The notes: generated by a model from the letters alone, not told the origin. Counted from the first letter of the stretch, positions 1-8,602 are shown. The stretch: 64,000 nt of DNA from CAMEON01 sp045602325 (GCA_045602325.1 JAZSBH010000132.1:32616-96615), one strand, 5' to 3'. Translations and numbers: made by a program.

Positions 1-15
1 GTCGGGTTTTGCGTG

Positions 16-906
16 TTATTCTATCCGTTTTACGATCTCAAATCCGTCGTCGGTTTCTCTCACTGTGAACAGACGGGGACGCTCATTCGGGTTGACGTTG
101 GTGCTGTGCAGGATGAGGTAGGTCTCGCCGTCAAAGCCGTCAAAGAGCATACCGTGTCCGCCGTCGTCGTCGTAAATGAACTTGTCCGCGTGCCGCCAGG
201 GGCCGAGAATATTGCCGCTGTCACTGATGGCCAGAGCCTGAACGTACCAATACTGGGGGCCTGCATGGAAGCCTGACCAAAGCATATACAGCTTGCCGTT
301 TTTGCCCTTACGGAAGAAGGGGCCGTCGGTGACGAAGTTGCGGCCATTGGGGTCTATCAAGGAGTATGCCCAATCCGCATCCCCCGCACGCAGAATGACT
401 TGGGACTCTCCCGCAGGGGCAGACAGATCCTTCGTCAAGGGCATAGCATCAATCGTGCCGTCCCCGATCTGGCTCCACTCGTGGCAGAAGGCCGTCCAGG
501 GGGTGCCGTCCTCGTCCACGTAGAATGTGGCGTCCAGACAGGCCCAGCCTTCGGGAGTCATGGGACCGTCGGTAAAGGGCAGAAACGGACCCATGGGACT
601 GTCGCTTTTCAGAATCTGGGAGCAACGGAGACGGGTCTCGCTACGAAAGCTGGCGAACATATAGTAGGTATCTCCATAGTGATACACTTCGGGAGCAAAG
701 AAATCCCGATCCGACCAGAAGTCGGCGGGACGGGTGAAGCACTCGTGCGGCTCGCTCCACTCCAGCAGATCGGTGGAGGTATATACATCCAGTCCCTGCC
801 AGGGTATGATCTTGGTGGTAGCTCCTCTGCGGGTGCCATAGAGGTAGTAGACCCCGTTCTCGGCCAGAATGAAGGGATCGCGAAGGTGAATATCATGTAA
901 TTTCAT
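16..906 (-). CDS. GH43-like glycoside hydrolase (intracellular)
   Basis: A 296-aa protein with the five-bladed beta-propeller signature of glycoside hydrolase family 43 and related clans, which cleave arabinose or xylose side chains and backbones. Visible motifs are RDPF near residue 9 (Asp10 would be the general base), LDATFYVDEDG near residue 124 (the pKa-modulating Asp) and TDGPFF near residue 200, where the family usually has Glu-Gly-Pro; here the acid position is Asp. There is no signal peptide, so it probably acts on imported oligosaccharides. The start is the ATG at 906, behind a good promoter (956-984) but only a weak A-rich ribosome site. It is divergent from a second GH43 gene. The family call is firm; the substrate is unknown. 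Confidence 0.85.
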   Translation of the reverse strand: MKLHDIHLRDPFILAENGVYYLYGTRRGATTKIIPWQGLDVYTSTDLLEWSEPHECFTRPADFWSDRDFFAPEVYHYGDTYYMFASFRSETRLRCSQILKSDSPMGPFLPFTDGPMTPEGWACLDATFYVDEDGTPWTAFCHEWSQIGDGTIDAMPLTKDLSAPAGESQVILRAGDADWAYSLIDPNGRNFVTDGPFFRKGKNGKLYMLWSGFHAGPQYWYVQALAISDSGNILGPWRHADKFIYDDDGGHGMLFDGFDGETYLILHSTNVNPNERPRLFTVRETDDGFEIVKRIE

Positions 907-955
907 AGCATTTTTTCTTTCATAAATTCTTCATGGAAACCATGTTGCAGTTGTT

Positions 956-984
956 AGTATAACACAAACCAATGGATTTGTCAA
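956..984 (-). promoter_or_regulatory. Sigma-A type promoter for the leftward GH43 gene
   Basis: Read on the minus strand: TTGACA (979-984), a 17-nt spacer, then TATACT (956-961), about 50 nt upstream of the start at 906. Confidence 0.75.
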
Positions 985-1109
985 GGACAACTGCATAGGA
1001 TAAGTGCATGCATTCAACGTGCGTCTGCAACTGATACAACCCACCTCAATCTGTTTTCAATATCTAAGTATTGAAAGTAAATCATTTCAACATGGATTGA
1101 AGAATCATA

Positions 1110-1138
1110 TTGATTTTTTGTATCGATTATGATATAAT
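1110..1138 (+). promoter_or_regulatory. Promoter for the rightward GH43 gene
   Basis: TTGATT (1110-1115), a 17-nt spacer and TATAAT (1133-1138). With the leftward promoter it makes the 327-bp gap a divergent control region. The stretch between the two promoters (about 985-1109) is AT-rich, and I see no clear operator in it. Confidence 0.7.
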
Positions 1139-1233
1139 ACAATTTGAAATTCGTGTTCTGTTTTTATTATGGACATGAAAAAAGATGTGTTACAAATAAA
1201 GTGGTATGAAATATTTTTACCAAGGAGTTTCGC

Positions 1234-2889
1234 GTGAAAATCAGGACAATTTGTAATCCCCTCAATATCAATTACCAATACCAAGCCCCCATGCTCTCCC
1301 GCGAGTCCGCCGATCCTGCCGTGGTTCTGTATAAAGACGAATACTACCTCTTCGCCTCCCACGGCTCGGGCTACTGGGTATCCTCCGACCTGGCCAATTG
1401 GGAATTCATCGAGGTGGATCTTTCCAAACAACCTGAATTCAACCTGTTTGCTCCCGCACCGCTGGTGATCGGAGACCGTATGTATATCACCCATTGCCAG
1501 GGCGGGAGCATCCTCTACTCTGATACCCCCCGCGACCCCGATTCCTGGGTCCTCGTTGGCCGCCCCTACTACTGGGACGACCCCGCCCTGTTCGTGGACG
1601 ACGATGGCTCGGTTTACGTTTATGAGGGTCTGAGTCCCGTCAACCCTTTGCATGTGGCCAAGCTGAATCCCGATAATCTGGCCGAGGTGCTGGCGGGCCC
1701 CATCGACATTTTCCAGAGCGACCGCGACACCCGCGGCTTTGAGCGGTACGGGGATATCAACCAGTTGAATGATGGCAAGACCCACCTGGAGGGCCCGTGG
1801 ATGAACAAGATCCACGGAAAATACTATCTGACCTATGCTGTTCCCGGTACCGACGCCGCCGGATACTGCGACGGCTGCGCGGTTTCGGATTCGCCTATGG
1901 GGCCATTTACTTACTGTGAGAACAGTCCCGTGGTTTATAAGGCCACCGGCTTCATGCGCGGCGCGGGACACGGATGCCTGTTCCGGGACAAGAACGGCCA
2001 TTACTGGAAGATGGACACCGTGGCGGTCAGTGTCAACCACATATTCGAGCGCCGCCTCTGCCTGTTCCCGGCAAAGGTAGGGAAGGACGGTCGCATTTAC
2101 ACCAACACCTATCGCGGCGACTACCCCATGATCTGCCCCCATGACACCGAGGATCCCTTCACCATGTCCGATGCAGGCTGGCATCTCCTTTCCTATGCTA
2201 AGGAAACCAAGGCGTCTTCGGCGCTGGATGCACAACACACCCCCGCCAAGGCCTTCGACGAGAACCTCCGCACCTGGTGGAGCGCCGAGACCGGGAACCC
2301 CGGCGAGTGGTTGTGGACAGACCTCGGCAAGATCTACGACGTCTGCTCGGTGCAGGTCAATTTCGCGGATCAGGAAGTCGCGCCTGTTCACGGACGTGGA
2401 AACGGCTTTGCCTACAAGTACACCCTGGAGGCCTCCGAGGACGGTGAGAACTGGTTCATGCTGGTGGATAGACGGAACAGCACAGACGATCTGTCTCACG
2501 ACTACATCCAGCTGGACAAGGTGACCAAGCTCCGCTACCTCAAGCTTACCAACCACGGTGAGACCCCCGGTAAGGGCAAATTCGCCGTCAGCGGTCTGCG
2601 TTTGTTTGGATATGGCGGCGAGGAAGCACCTGCAAAGGCTCCCGACTTCAAGGCTGTCCGCTGTGAGGATGCGCGGAACATGACCGTCACCTGGGACCCT
2701 GTGGAGGGAGCCCAAGGCTACATGATCCGCTGGGGCATTCATCCCGACGAGCTGAACACCCATTGGCAGGTGATCGGGAACACCGAGGCCACGGTTCACT
2801 GTTTGACTAAAGGCGTGACCTACTACGTGACCGTGGACGCATACAACGAAAGCGGAATATCCTTTGGCGCGGATATTCAGAAAGTATGA
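1234..2889 (+). CDS. GH43 glycosidase with F5/8-type C and fibronectin III domains
   Basis: A 551-aa GH43-family enzyme. The propeller spans about residues 20-310 with all three expected acidic residues: Asp27 in ADP (base), Asp116 in WDDPALF and Glu186 in LEGPW (acid). A discoidin-like F5/8-type C carbohydrate-binding domain follows (about 320-470), then one fibronectin type III domain (about 478-551). The start is GTG at 1234, set by AAGGAG at 1222-1227. There is no signal peptide, which is odd for a protein with accessory binding domains; it may act inside the cell or leave by another route. It lies 32 bp before the large secreted protein and is probably co-transcribed with it. Likely activity is xylosidase or arabinofuranosidase, but substrate is not readable from sequence. 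Confidence 0.88.
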   Translation: MKIRTICNPLNINYQYQAPMLSRESADPAVVLYKDEYYLFASHGSGYWVSSDLANWEFIEVDLSKQPEFNLFAPAPLVIGDRMYITHCQGGSILYSDTPRDPDSWVLVGRPYYWDDPALFVDDDGSVYVYEGLSPVNPLHVAKLNPDNLAEVLAGPIDIFQSDRDTRGFERYGDINQLNDGKTHLEGPWMNKIHGKYYLTYAVPGTDAAGYCDGCAVSDSPMGPFTYCENSPVVYKATGFMRGAGHGCLFRDKNGHYWKMDTVAVSVNHIFERRLCLFPAKVGKDGRIYTNTYRGDYPMICPHDTEDPFTMSDAGWHLLSYAKETKASSALDAQHTPAKAFDENLRTWWSAETGNPGEWLWTDLGKIYDVCSVQVNFADQEVAPVHGRGNGFAYKYTLEASEDGENWFMLVDRRNSTDDLSHDYIQLDKVTKLRYLKLTNHGETPGKGKFAVSGLRLFGYGGEEAPAKAPDFKAVRCEDARNMTVTWDPVEGAQGYMIRWGIHPDELNTHWQVIGNTEATVHCLTKGVTYYVTVDAYNESGISFGADIQKV

Positions 2890-2921
2890 TCCTTACCCTT
2901 TCTTAAAAAGGAGAATTTACC

Positions 2922-5900
2922 ATGTTCAAAAAAACACTTGTCCTTCTGCTCGCACTGACCATCAGCCTCAGCGCGGTGCCCTTTGTGGCATTTGCTGATA
3001 AGAGCATCGATGACGGAGGACTGACCGTGGTTGTGGATGAGAACTTTGAGTCCTGCAGGACGGACGCCGGCATCCCCGCTACCGCTATGTCGGGCTTTTT
3101 CGCCTATGAAGCCAACGGTATCGGAGACGGCTATATCAAGGTGCAGGAGACCGCTGACGGCGGCAAGCACCTGCAATCCCACGTCTTCACCCAGATCCAC
3201 AACGAGACCCCCATCGTGGGTGCATACGAGTTCTCCTTGGACGTTTTGGCGGTGGGGGGAAGCGTTCCCCAGTGCGGTGTGTTCGTCCGTGCCCTCAAGA
3301 CCGCCCCTGCTTTCTATGAGGCGGACGGTCACCCCGATACCTCTACCTGTCAGTCGGGTCTTTTGCTTTATCCCCGCGCGGATCAGTTGGGTGTGAACGT
3401 TAAGACCTACGACCCGAGCTGGACCGCATGCGAAGCCTACGTCCAAAACAACACCCATATGTTCGACCTGCCTGAAGGTGCGGCTTACTCCTACAACCTG
3501 CGGGTCACCGACACTGCCGAGGAGATCTGCATCTACGTCAACGACACCCTGATGTGCCGCATCACGGTATCCGACCCGGGCAAGACCTACGAGAAGCACG
3601 CCTCCTCCGCCGGTTGCTATGCCGCCGCCACCATGTACGACGCTAAGGGTAACGAGTTGGGGGCGTATACCGATACTTTGTTGGGTAGTGATGGTGCAAT
3701 CTTTGGTTGGGCTACCCGCGCCAATGATATGGCTGTTGACGACGTCTGCGTGAGGCTGGGAAAGCCCCAGCTGGCATGGATCGCCATCAACCAGATCCCC
3801 TCTTCTATTTCTGCCGCCAATCTTGCAAAGGTCAAAGAGCTGATATCCAACGCTCGCGCCATCTACGACGGATTGTCCTCGGATGATAAAACTCTCATTT
3901 CCAACTACGACAAGCTGACTCAAGCGGAAGCCAGCATCGCAGAGGTGGAGGCCTCCCTGAACGTCAACTGGCCCGATCCCACCTACAAAGAGATGGAGAC
4001 CACCCCCGAGGATACCGCCGAGGGAACTCTCCAATACACCGTATCCGAGGACGGTGCTACCGTGACCATTTCCTACACGGTCAACGGCAATACCATCAGT
4101 CATACGGTGCCCAACAACGATAACTACCTCTTTGGCGGCTACGGAGCTACCGATGACCTTGGGCGCTCCATGTTCGATTCGGGCGAGGTGGGCAGCTACG
4201 GAGAAGGGAAGGAGCGCTATGTCGGCCTGTTCTACTTCCTCTGTCAAGGCGAACACGGCGATAACGGTGTCTCTGACCTGCAGAAGATCCTCGACGAATT
4301 GGGGCCTGTGGCGGCGGGGAGCGCCGATTGCGATCGGTACAACGGCTCTTGCTGGTGGGGAGAACCCCTCTACGGCTACTACTACAGCAACGATACGTGG
4401 GTCATGCGCAAGCACGCCGAGCTTCTGACTCTGGCGAATATCGACTTTCTGTATTTCGATGTAACCAATGCTTTTACCTATACCCACAATGCCATCGCGC
4501 TCATGAGCATCCTCCACGAGCTCAACGAGCAGGGCTTTGATGCTCCCCAGGTGGTGTTCTACACCAATGCAAATTCGGAGGGCGTGATCGACCAACTGTA
4601 CCGAGACATTTACGAAGCCGGTATGTACCCCGATACTTGGTTCCGTATCAACGGCAAGCCTGTCATCATCGGTCCTACCAACTACGACGCAAATGGCTTT
4701 TTTACGGTCAAGAAAAAGCAATGGCCCACGGATGCCGCCGTGACCAACGGTTGGCCATGGATGGATTTCAACTGGCCTCAGCGCATTTTTAAAGCAAATA
4801 ACGGAGATGGCTCTGCCATCAGCGTCTCTGTCGCCCAGCACAGCGGTACCGTGGTCTTTTCGGATTCTTCCCTTTATGGCGACTTCACCAACCGCGGTCG
4901 CTCCTACAGCAATCCCAATAACGTCGGTCATCGTTGGTCCGCTATGAAGCAGGACTACCGCCAGACTCTTCGCGACTCCTATGAAGCCTGGCAGGCGGAT
5001 CAGAGCCTGACCATGCAAGGCATCAATTTCCAGAAGCAGTTCGACAACGCTGTAGAGTCGGATGCCATGTACGTCCTGGTCACGGGTTGGAACGAGTGGA
5101 CCGTGGGCAACAATGCCGCCGCTCACGACTACAGAGTACCCTTCGTCTTTACCGACTGCGCCTCCATGGAGTTCTCACGCGACTGCGAGATGATGCGGGG
5201 CGGTTACTTCGACAATTACTATATCCAGCTTGCCTACAACGTCCAAAGACTCAAGGGTACCGCCCCTGTGGTTGTCCAGGACAGCCGCAAGCCCATCAAC
5301 GTCACGGGCGGATTCGACCAGTGGGAGGACGTGACCGTAACCTACAAGGATACCGAGGGGGATATTCAAGACCGCAATGCCATTGGATTTGGCCATACCA
5401 ACTATGTAAACACCTCGGGTCGTAACGATATAATCACCGCCAAGGTCACCTCCGACACGAAAAATCTCTACGTCTACGTGCAGACCGCTTACAACATCAC
5501 CATGTTCGATACCGACTCCTCGTGGATGCAGATCTACATGAACATAGATCGCGAGACCACGGGCTGGTACGGCTACGATTTTATCCTGAATCACAAGGCC
5601 AAGGACGAGTTCACCACCACCGTTGCCAAGTATAACGGCACCGACGGAGCGTATGGCTTCGAGTCCTGCGGCGAGGTCTCCTACCGTGTCAAGAATAACG
5701 AAATGATGATTGCCGTGCCTCTGGAGATGCTGGGCATTGAGGGCTACAAGGAGATCAACGTCGAGTTCAAGCTGGCCGACAGCGATACCGTTTACGACGA
5801 GATGGAGGACTTCTACATCGACGGTGATGTTGCTCCTCTGGGACGCATGAACTACATCTATCAGAACTATATCCCCGGCGTATCCGAAATCACCTACCCC

Positions 5901-6077
5901 GAAACCGAGACTCAGAAGCCCGAGGCGCCCGAAGAGTCCACCGAGGCTCCCGTCGAGAGCGAAACCGAGGAGGGAAGCAAGAAGGGCTGTGGCTCGGTTC
6001 TGAACGTAGGGATGGCTGTGGTGATCCTTCCCATGGCTGTCGTTCTGCTGACTCGCAAGCGTAAGGAACGGAATTGA
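2922..6077 (+). CDS. Secreted membrane-anchored multidomain protein with GH99/WbsX-like domain
   Basis: A 1051-aa surface protein. It has a signal peptide (residues 1-25), an N-terminal lectin-like beta-sandwich (about 35-260), a short helical linker (about 285-345) and a TIM-barrel-like region (about 350-770). The barrel contains a GWNEW motif with Glu725, resembling GH99 and WbsX-type enzymes. A CBM9-like beta-sandwich (about 790-980) follows, then an acidic Glu/Pro/Thr stalk (about 990-1020). The tail is Lys-Lys-Gly-Cys-Gly-Ser, a hydrophobic segment and a basic end (RKRKERN). The Cys-Gly-Ser plus membrane segment recurs in the protein at 53005-55497. The ribosome site AAAGGAG lies before the ATG. 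It probably binds and cleaves an extracellular glycan whose products feed the GH43 enzymes. The GH99 relation is inferred from motif and layout. Confidence 0.7.
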   Translation: MFKKTLVLLLALTISLSAVPFVAFADKSIDDGGLTVVVDENFESCRTDAGIPATAMSGFFAYEANGIGDGYIKVQETADGGKHLQSHVFTQIHNETPIVGAYEFSLDVLAVGGSVPQCGVFVRALKTAPAFYEADGHPDTSTCQSGLLLYPRADQLGVNVKTYDPSWTACEAYVQNNTHMFDLPEGAAYSYNLRVTDTAEEICIYVNDTLMCRITVSDPGKTYEKHASSAGCYAAATMYDAKGNELGAYTDTLLGSDGAIFGWATRANDMAVDDVCVRLGKPQLAWIAINQIPSSISAANLAKVKELISNARAIYDGLSSDDKTLISNYDKLTQAEASIAEVEASLNVNWPDPTYKEMETTPEDTAEGTLQYTVSEDGATVTISYTVNGNTISHTVPNNDNYLFGGYGATDDLGRSMFDSGEVGSYGEGKERYVGLFYFLCQGEHGDNGVSDLQKILDELGPVAAGSADCDRYNGSCWWGEPLYGYYYSNDTWVMRKHAELLTLANIDFLYFDVTNAFTYTHNAIALMSILHELNEQGFDAPQVVFYTNANSEGVIDQLYRDIYEAGMYPDTWFRINGKPVIIGPTNYDANGFFTVKKKQWPTDAAVTNGWPWMDFNWPQRIFKANNGDGSAISVSVAQHSGTVVFSDSSLYGDFTNRGRSYSNPNNVGHRWSAMKQDYRQTLRDSYEAWQADQSLTMQGINFQKQFDNAVESDAMYVLVTGWNEWTVGNNAAAHDYRVPFVFTDCASMEFSRDCEMMRGGYFDNYYIQLAYNVQRLKGTAPVVVQDSRKPINVTGGFDQWEDVTVTYKDTEGDIQDRNAIGFGHTNYVNTSGRNDIITAKVTSDTKNLYVYVQTAYNITMFDTDSSWMQIYMNIDRETTGWYGYDFILNHKAKDEFTTTVAKYNGTDGAYGFESCGEVSYRVKNNEMMIAVPLEMLGIEGYKEINVEFKLADSDTVYDEMEDFYIDGDVAPLGRMNYIYQNYIPGVSEITYPETETQKPEAPEESTEAPVESETEEGSKKGCGSVLNVGMAVVILPMAVVLLTRKRKERN

Positions 6078-6203
6078 ATGACGGAAGCTCGTGATGCGAG
6101 GTTCCGTACCCAGGACAGCAACCTGGCCTCCCTCATCCTGGGTCAGAAAGGCATCTGGGGCGACCTGACCGCCATTTCCCCTTTTTATAAAATAGGGCGG
6201 TAA
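6078..6203 (+). pseudogene. Decayed 3' tail of a glycosidase-like gene
   Basis: An open frame of 41 codons starts directly after the stop of the preceding gene and in the same frame. Its translation includes DSNLASLILGQKGIWGDL, which recalls the C-terminal part of alpha-galactosidase-type (GH36) enzymes. No ribosome site precedes it and the rest of the domain is missing, so I read it as the remnant of a deleted neighbouring CAZyme gene. The family link is from memory and weak. Confidence 0.4.
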
Positions 6204-6205
6204 CC

Positions 6206-6292
6206 ACTATTCCCGAAAAGGAGCCCGAGGTTTCTGAGACCCGGAGGCCCGAGATGTCCAAAGCGTCTGACGATGCTCCTGCCCCGAACTAA
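6206..6292 (+). pseudogene. Remnant of a Pro/Glu/Ser-rich surface-protein tail
   Basis: A different frame from the preceding fragment reads 28 codons rich in Pro, Glu, Ser and Ala (for example PEKEPEVSETRRPE) up to TAA at 6290. Such composition is typical of the stalk of secreted proteins like the one just upstream. It has no start or ribosome site and is probably debris of a deleted gene. Confidence 0.3.
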
Positions 6293-6315
6293 ATATATGG
6301 TTTCGAAAAGGAAAC

Positions 6316-6355
6316 GGCGCGCAACTCATTTTGAGCTGCGCGCCTACTTATTTTT
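6316..6355 (+). terminator. Terminator closing the CAZyme locus
   Basis: GGCGCGCAACTCA (6316-6328) pairs with TGAGCTGCGCGCC (6332-6344), one mismatch in 13, followed by a T-rich run. Confidence 0.75.
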
Positions 6356-6360
6356 GAAAG

Positions 6361-6401
6361 AAAAATACCTGCATATGCCGAGGTGTTCGACATATGCAGG
6401 T
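6361..6401 (-). terminator. Terminator of a lost tRNA gene (minus strand)
   Basis: A perfect 11-bp stem (ACCTGCATATG at 6367-6377 with CATATGCAGGT at 6391-6401) is followed on the minus strand by ATTTTTCTTT. It sits in the same place relative to a TGGTGA motif as the terminator of the intact tRNA at 33226-33300. Confidence 0.6.
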
Positions 6402-6403
6402 AA

Positions 6404-6412
6404 TGGTGAGCC
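6404..6412 (-). pseudogene. Possible tRNA 3'-end remnant (GGCTCACCA)
   Basis: Read on the minus strand this is GGCTCACCA: six acceptor-stem-like bases plus CCA, ahead of a terminator hairpin. The expected T-arm and the rest of a tRNA are absent upstream (6413-6481). It may be the only piece left of a tRNA gene, possibly an old attachment site. Confidence 0.35.
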
Positions 6413-6481
6413 AACTTCAAACTAAATCGAATTCAATATTATGCAAAAAAGGACGCTCGAATCCCCGCAATTTCAAATTGC

Positions 6482-6510
6482 TTGACTATTTCATTCTAAC
6501 ATGTTATAAT
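6482..6510 (+). promoter_or_regulatory. Promoter of the XRE/zinc-ribbon gene
   Basis: TTGACT (6482-6487), 17 nt, TATAAT (6505-6510). The -10 box covers the earlier ATG at 6509, which rules that codon out as the start. Confidence 0.85.
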
Positions 6511-6541
6511 GAGCGCAAATCTATTCAAGGAGGAATCTGAT

Positions 6542-6997
6542 ATGGATTCTAAGGAAATGCTACGAAAGATCCGGGAAGCCAATCACCTGACACAGGATGA
6601 AATGGCAGCCAGATTATTCGTTACCAGACAGGCAGTATCCCGATGGGAAACCGGGGAAGCCATTCCAAGCACGGATACCCTCAAACAGATCGCCAAAGAA
6701 TTTGGGGTAAGTGTTGATGACATTCTTGGCGTGGAACGAGGAAGAAGATGCCAGAGCTGTACGTATCCGTTGCACAATCCCGAAGAATACGGCACCAATG
6801 CCGATGGAACATGGAACACAGACTACTGCATCAACTGCTGGAAAGACGGAGCATGGGTGAAGCCTGACGAAACTGTGCAAGGGATCATTGACTACACAAT
6901 CCCCTTTATGACCTCCCCCACGTTTTCCAAGGAACAAGCTCGTGAATATCTGGAGAAGCTTGTACCGACTTTGAAACGCTGGAAAGAGCATCCATGA
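6542..6997 (+). CDS. XRE-family regulator with zinc-ribbon domain
   Basis: A 151-aa protein. Residues 4-58 form an XRE/Cro helix-turn-helix (TQDEMAARLFVTRQAVSRWE). Residues about 66-100 carry Cys pairs (CQSC and CINC) of a putative zinc-ribbon domain, and an alpha-helical tail follows. Such proteins are stand-alone repressors or redox/metal-responsive regulators in Clostridia. AAGGAGGA at 6527-6534 fixes the start at 6542. It is monocistronic, between its own promoter and a terminator at 7036. Its target is unknown. Confidence 0.85.
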   Translation: MDSKEMLRKIREANHLTQDEMAARLFVTRQAVSRWETGEAIPSTDTLKQIAKEFGVSVDDILGVERGRRCQSCTYPLHNPEEYGTNADGTWNTDYCINCWKDGAWVKPDETVQGIIDYTIPFMTSPTFSKEQAREYLEKLVPTLKRWKEHP

Positions 6998-7035
6998 AAT
7001 TGGGACAGTAGAATTCAGGAATCTCACATTGACGA

Positions 7036-7084
7036 AACACCTGCCGATATGGTATAAAAGATACCGTAAAAGCAGGTGTTTTTT
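7036..7084 (+). terminator. Terminator after the XRE/zinc-ribbon gene
   Basis: ACACCTGC (7037-7044) pairs with GCAGGTGTT (7072-7080), followed by a T-run. Confidence 0.85.
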
Positions 7085-7173
7085 GAACCATTTTTATCCA
7101 ATTGATGGCTCAAATCGTAGAAGGAGTAGGAGGTTGTTTTCATAACAACTAATACGTCATTGAAACAATGTGA

Positions 7174-7541
7174 CTCTTATGGGGTGATTATGTTTCTGCG
7201 GAGAAAGTATACAGAGACGCGTTGTTGATTTATCCAAACAAACCCGGAATGATATTGGGACTTGCAGGAGTGTTGGCTTTGCGAGAAAAACAGAGGAAGC
7301 AATTGAGTTAATGGAACGTGGATTGTCTCTATCTGTTAACGAGAAGCAAAAAGCGACAATGCGTGCTGTTCTTTGTTTTTTGTATCTGAAGTGCGGAAAT
7401 GCCGACAAAGCAAACGCACTGACTTCTGAACTCCTACACACAAGAGAAAGCCGAGAAGTGATTCAACCTTTAATTCATAAAGGGCTTGACGATTCTGAAA
7501 TAAATGCAAAGATCCGAAGTATTCTCTTGGGGACGGAATGA
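7174..7541 (+). pseudogene. Frameshifted C-terminal TPR part of an XRE-type regulator
   Basis: Frame 7183-7276 reads GDYVSAEKVYRDALLIYP... up to LALREK. A one-base loss near 7290 shifts the frame, and the sequence continues as TEEAIELMERGLSLS and onward to the stop at 7541. Joined, it gives TPR-like helices similar in style to the C-terminal half of XRE-TPR regulators such as the one at 22934-23749. The DNA-binding half and start are missing. The intact downstream piece (7311-7541) has no ribosome site. I call it a pseudogene; a sequencing error would not restore the missing N-terminus. Confidence 0.65.
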
Positions 7542-7647
7542 TATGTTCCATGAAAGATAAATCATCTTCGTCTGTATTATCCTACTGTCATCGAAATTGG
7601 CTCACAACGAAAAACCAAATTAAGAAACAAATAATGCGTTAAAAGCC

Positions 7648-7676
7648 TTGACAAAATAGAACATACGTGCTATAAT
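7648..7676 (+). promoter_or_regulatory. Promoter at the head of the GyrI/four-cysteine array
   Basis: TTGACA (7648-7653), 17 nt, TATAAT (7671-7676): a consensus sigma-A promoter in front of a long run of co-oriented, tightly spaced genes. Confidence 0.9.
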
Positions 7677-7729
7677 ATTCCGAAATCGGAACAATCAGAT
7701 GTCGAAACTGATCTGTTTTCAAAAAGCTG

Positions 7730-8074
7730 TTGCGACGAACAACAGCATATGGACAATTTAATAAGCATTACCGAGATAAGAAACGGCCATGGTATCCCTT
7801 GTGGTACTATTGGCTGTGTCTGTCGGAAATGCCGTTTGAGATAGCGAAGCCTGACCTTGACCGCTACAAGCCCGAAATTGTGAATTGGCTTGCAAACAAA
7901 AGCGCTGTTATGAACCGTGAAGACGATAAGATCATACACCCCGTACTCTTCTCCATCCTGCGGAATGCTCTGTGCCGATATGACGAATTTGCGTATATCA
8001 AGGACAGAAAGCCGTTTGTGAACGAGAAGGACGGGCGATTGTATTTCAATATGAAAAAGGAGGATCACACATGA
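7730..8074 (+). CDS. Hypothetical protein, possibly 5'-truncated
   Basis: A 114-aa reading frame that I do not recognise. It is rich in aromatic residues (RPWYPLWYYWL near residue 20) and then mixed helix. The earliest usable codon is TTG at 7730, with no ribosome site. An ATG at 7699, nearer the promoter, opens a different frame that stops after 20 codons, so the true N-terminus may have been lost to a frameshift. Its stop overlaps the ATG of the next gene (ATGA at 8071-8074), which suggests translational coupling with the GyrI-like gene and a real coding past. Confidence 0.5.
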   Translation: MRRTTAYGQFNKHYRDKKRPWYPLWYYWLCLSEMPFEIAKPDLDRYKPEIVNWLANKSAVMNREDDKIIHPVLFSILRNALCRYDEFAYIKDRKPFVNEKDGRLYFNMKKEDHT

Positions 8075-8580
8075 CCAACGAGAAAAATTCCATCCGCATT
8101 ATCACTCTCCCACCCATGACGGTGGCCGCCTGCCAATTTGTTGGCGACAACCCCGAGATGATCACGGGACAGATGCTGGATGAATTCGTCCTTTCCACCA
8201 ACCTGCCCCAAATCAAGCCCGATCTCCGTCACTTCGGCTTCAACGCTCCCAACCCGGTGGATGCAAGCGGCTACCATGGCTACGAGCGCTGGGTCACCAT
8301 CCCCGACGACATGGAGGTGCCTGCGCCTCTGGTCAAAAAGCATATTAACGGCGGTATTTTCGCTGCCCTCAAGATCGCCATGGGAGACTTCGACGAATGG
8401 GGTAGGATGGACGACTGGGTACACAATAACCCCGACTACGAGGAGAACATCGTGTGCCGCGACGGCGGTTACGTGGACGGCATTTTAGAGGAGCATTTGG
8501 ACTACGCCAATTACGTGACCGTTGAGGGCGCGGATGTGGCTGAGCTTGATCTGCTGTATGCGGTCAAGGCGAAGGCATGA
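8071..8580 (+). CDS. GyrI-like effector-binding domain protein
   Basis: A 169-aa single-domain protein of the GyrI-like/SOUL-type superfamily, which binds small hydrophobic or cationic ligands. In AraC and MerR regulators it senses drugs; free-standing members may sequester or hydrolyse them. Landmarks are IRIITLPPMTVAA at the start and YERWVTIPDDMEVPAPLV in the middle, both shared with the N-terminal domain of the protein at 9580-11121. AAAGGAGG precedes the ATG, and the start overlaps the previous stop. It is followed 22 bp later by a four-cysteine protein gene, the first of several such pairs here. Confidence 0.8.
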   Translation: MTNEKNSIRIITLPPMTVAACQFVGDNPEMITGQMLDEFVLSTNLPQIKPDLRHFGFNAPNPVDASGYHGYERWVTIPDDMEVPAPLVKKHINGGIFAALKIAMGDFDEWGRMDDWVHNNPDYEENIVCRDGGYVDGILEEHLDYANYVTVEGADVAELDLLYAVKAKA

Positions 8581-8602
8581 GGATATTAAGAAAGGACTAC
8601 AG

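Noticed and set aside
2877..5126. 749-codon minus-strand frame opposite the secreted GH99-like gene
   Set aside because: Shadow of a gene with clear signal peptide, domains and anchor; low-complexity Val/Gly/His composition.
6413..6481. A complete tRNA upstream of the GGCTCACCA remnant
   Set aside because: No T-arm, anticodon arm or D-arm can be folded; only the 3' end is present.
6509..6541. Earlier ATG for the XRE/zinc-ribbon gene
   Set aside because: It overlaps the -10 box TATAAT; the ribosome site points to 6542.
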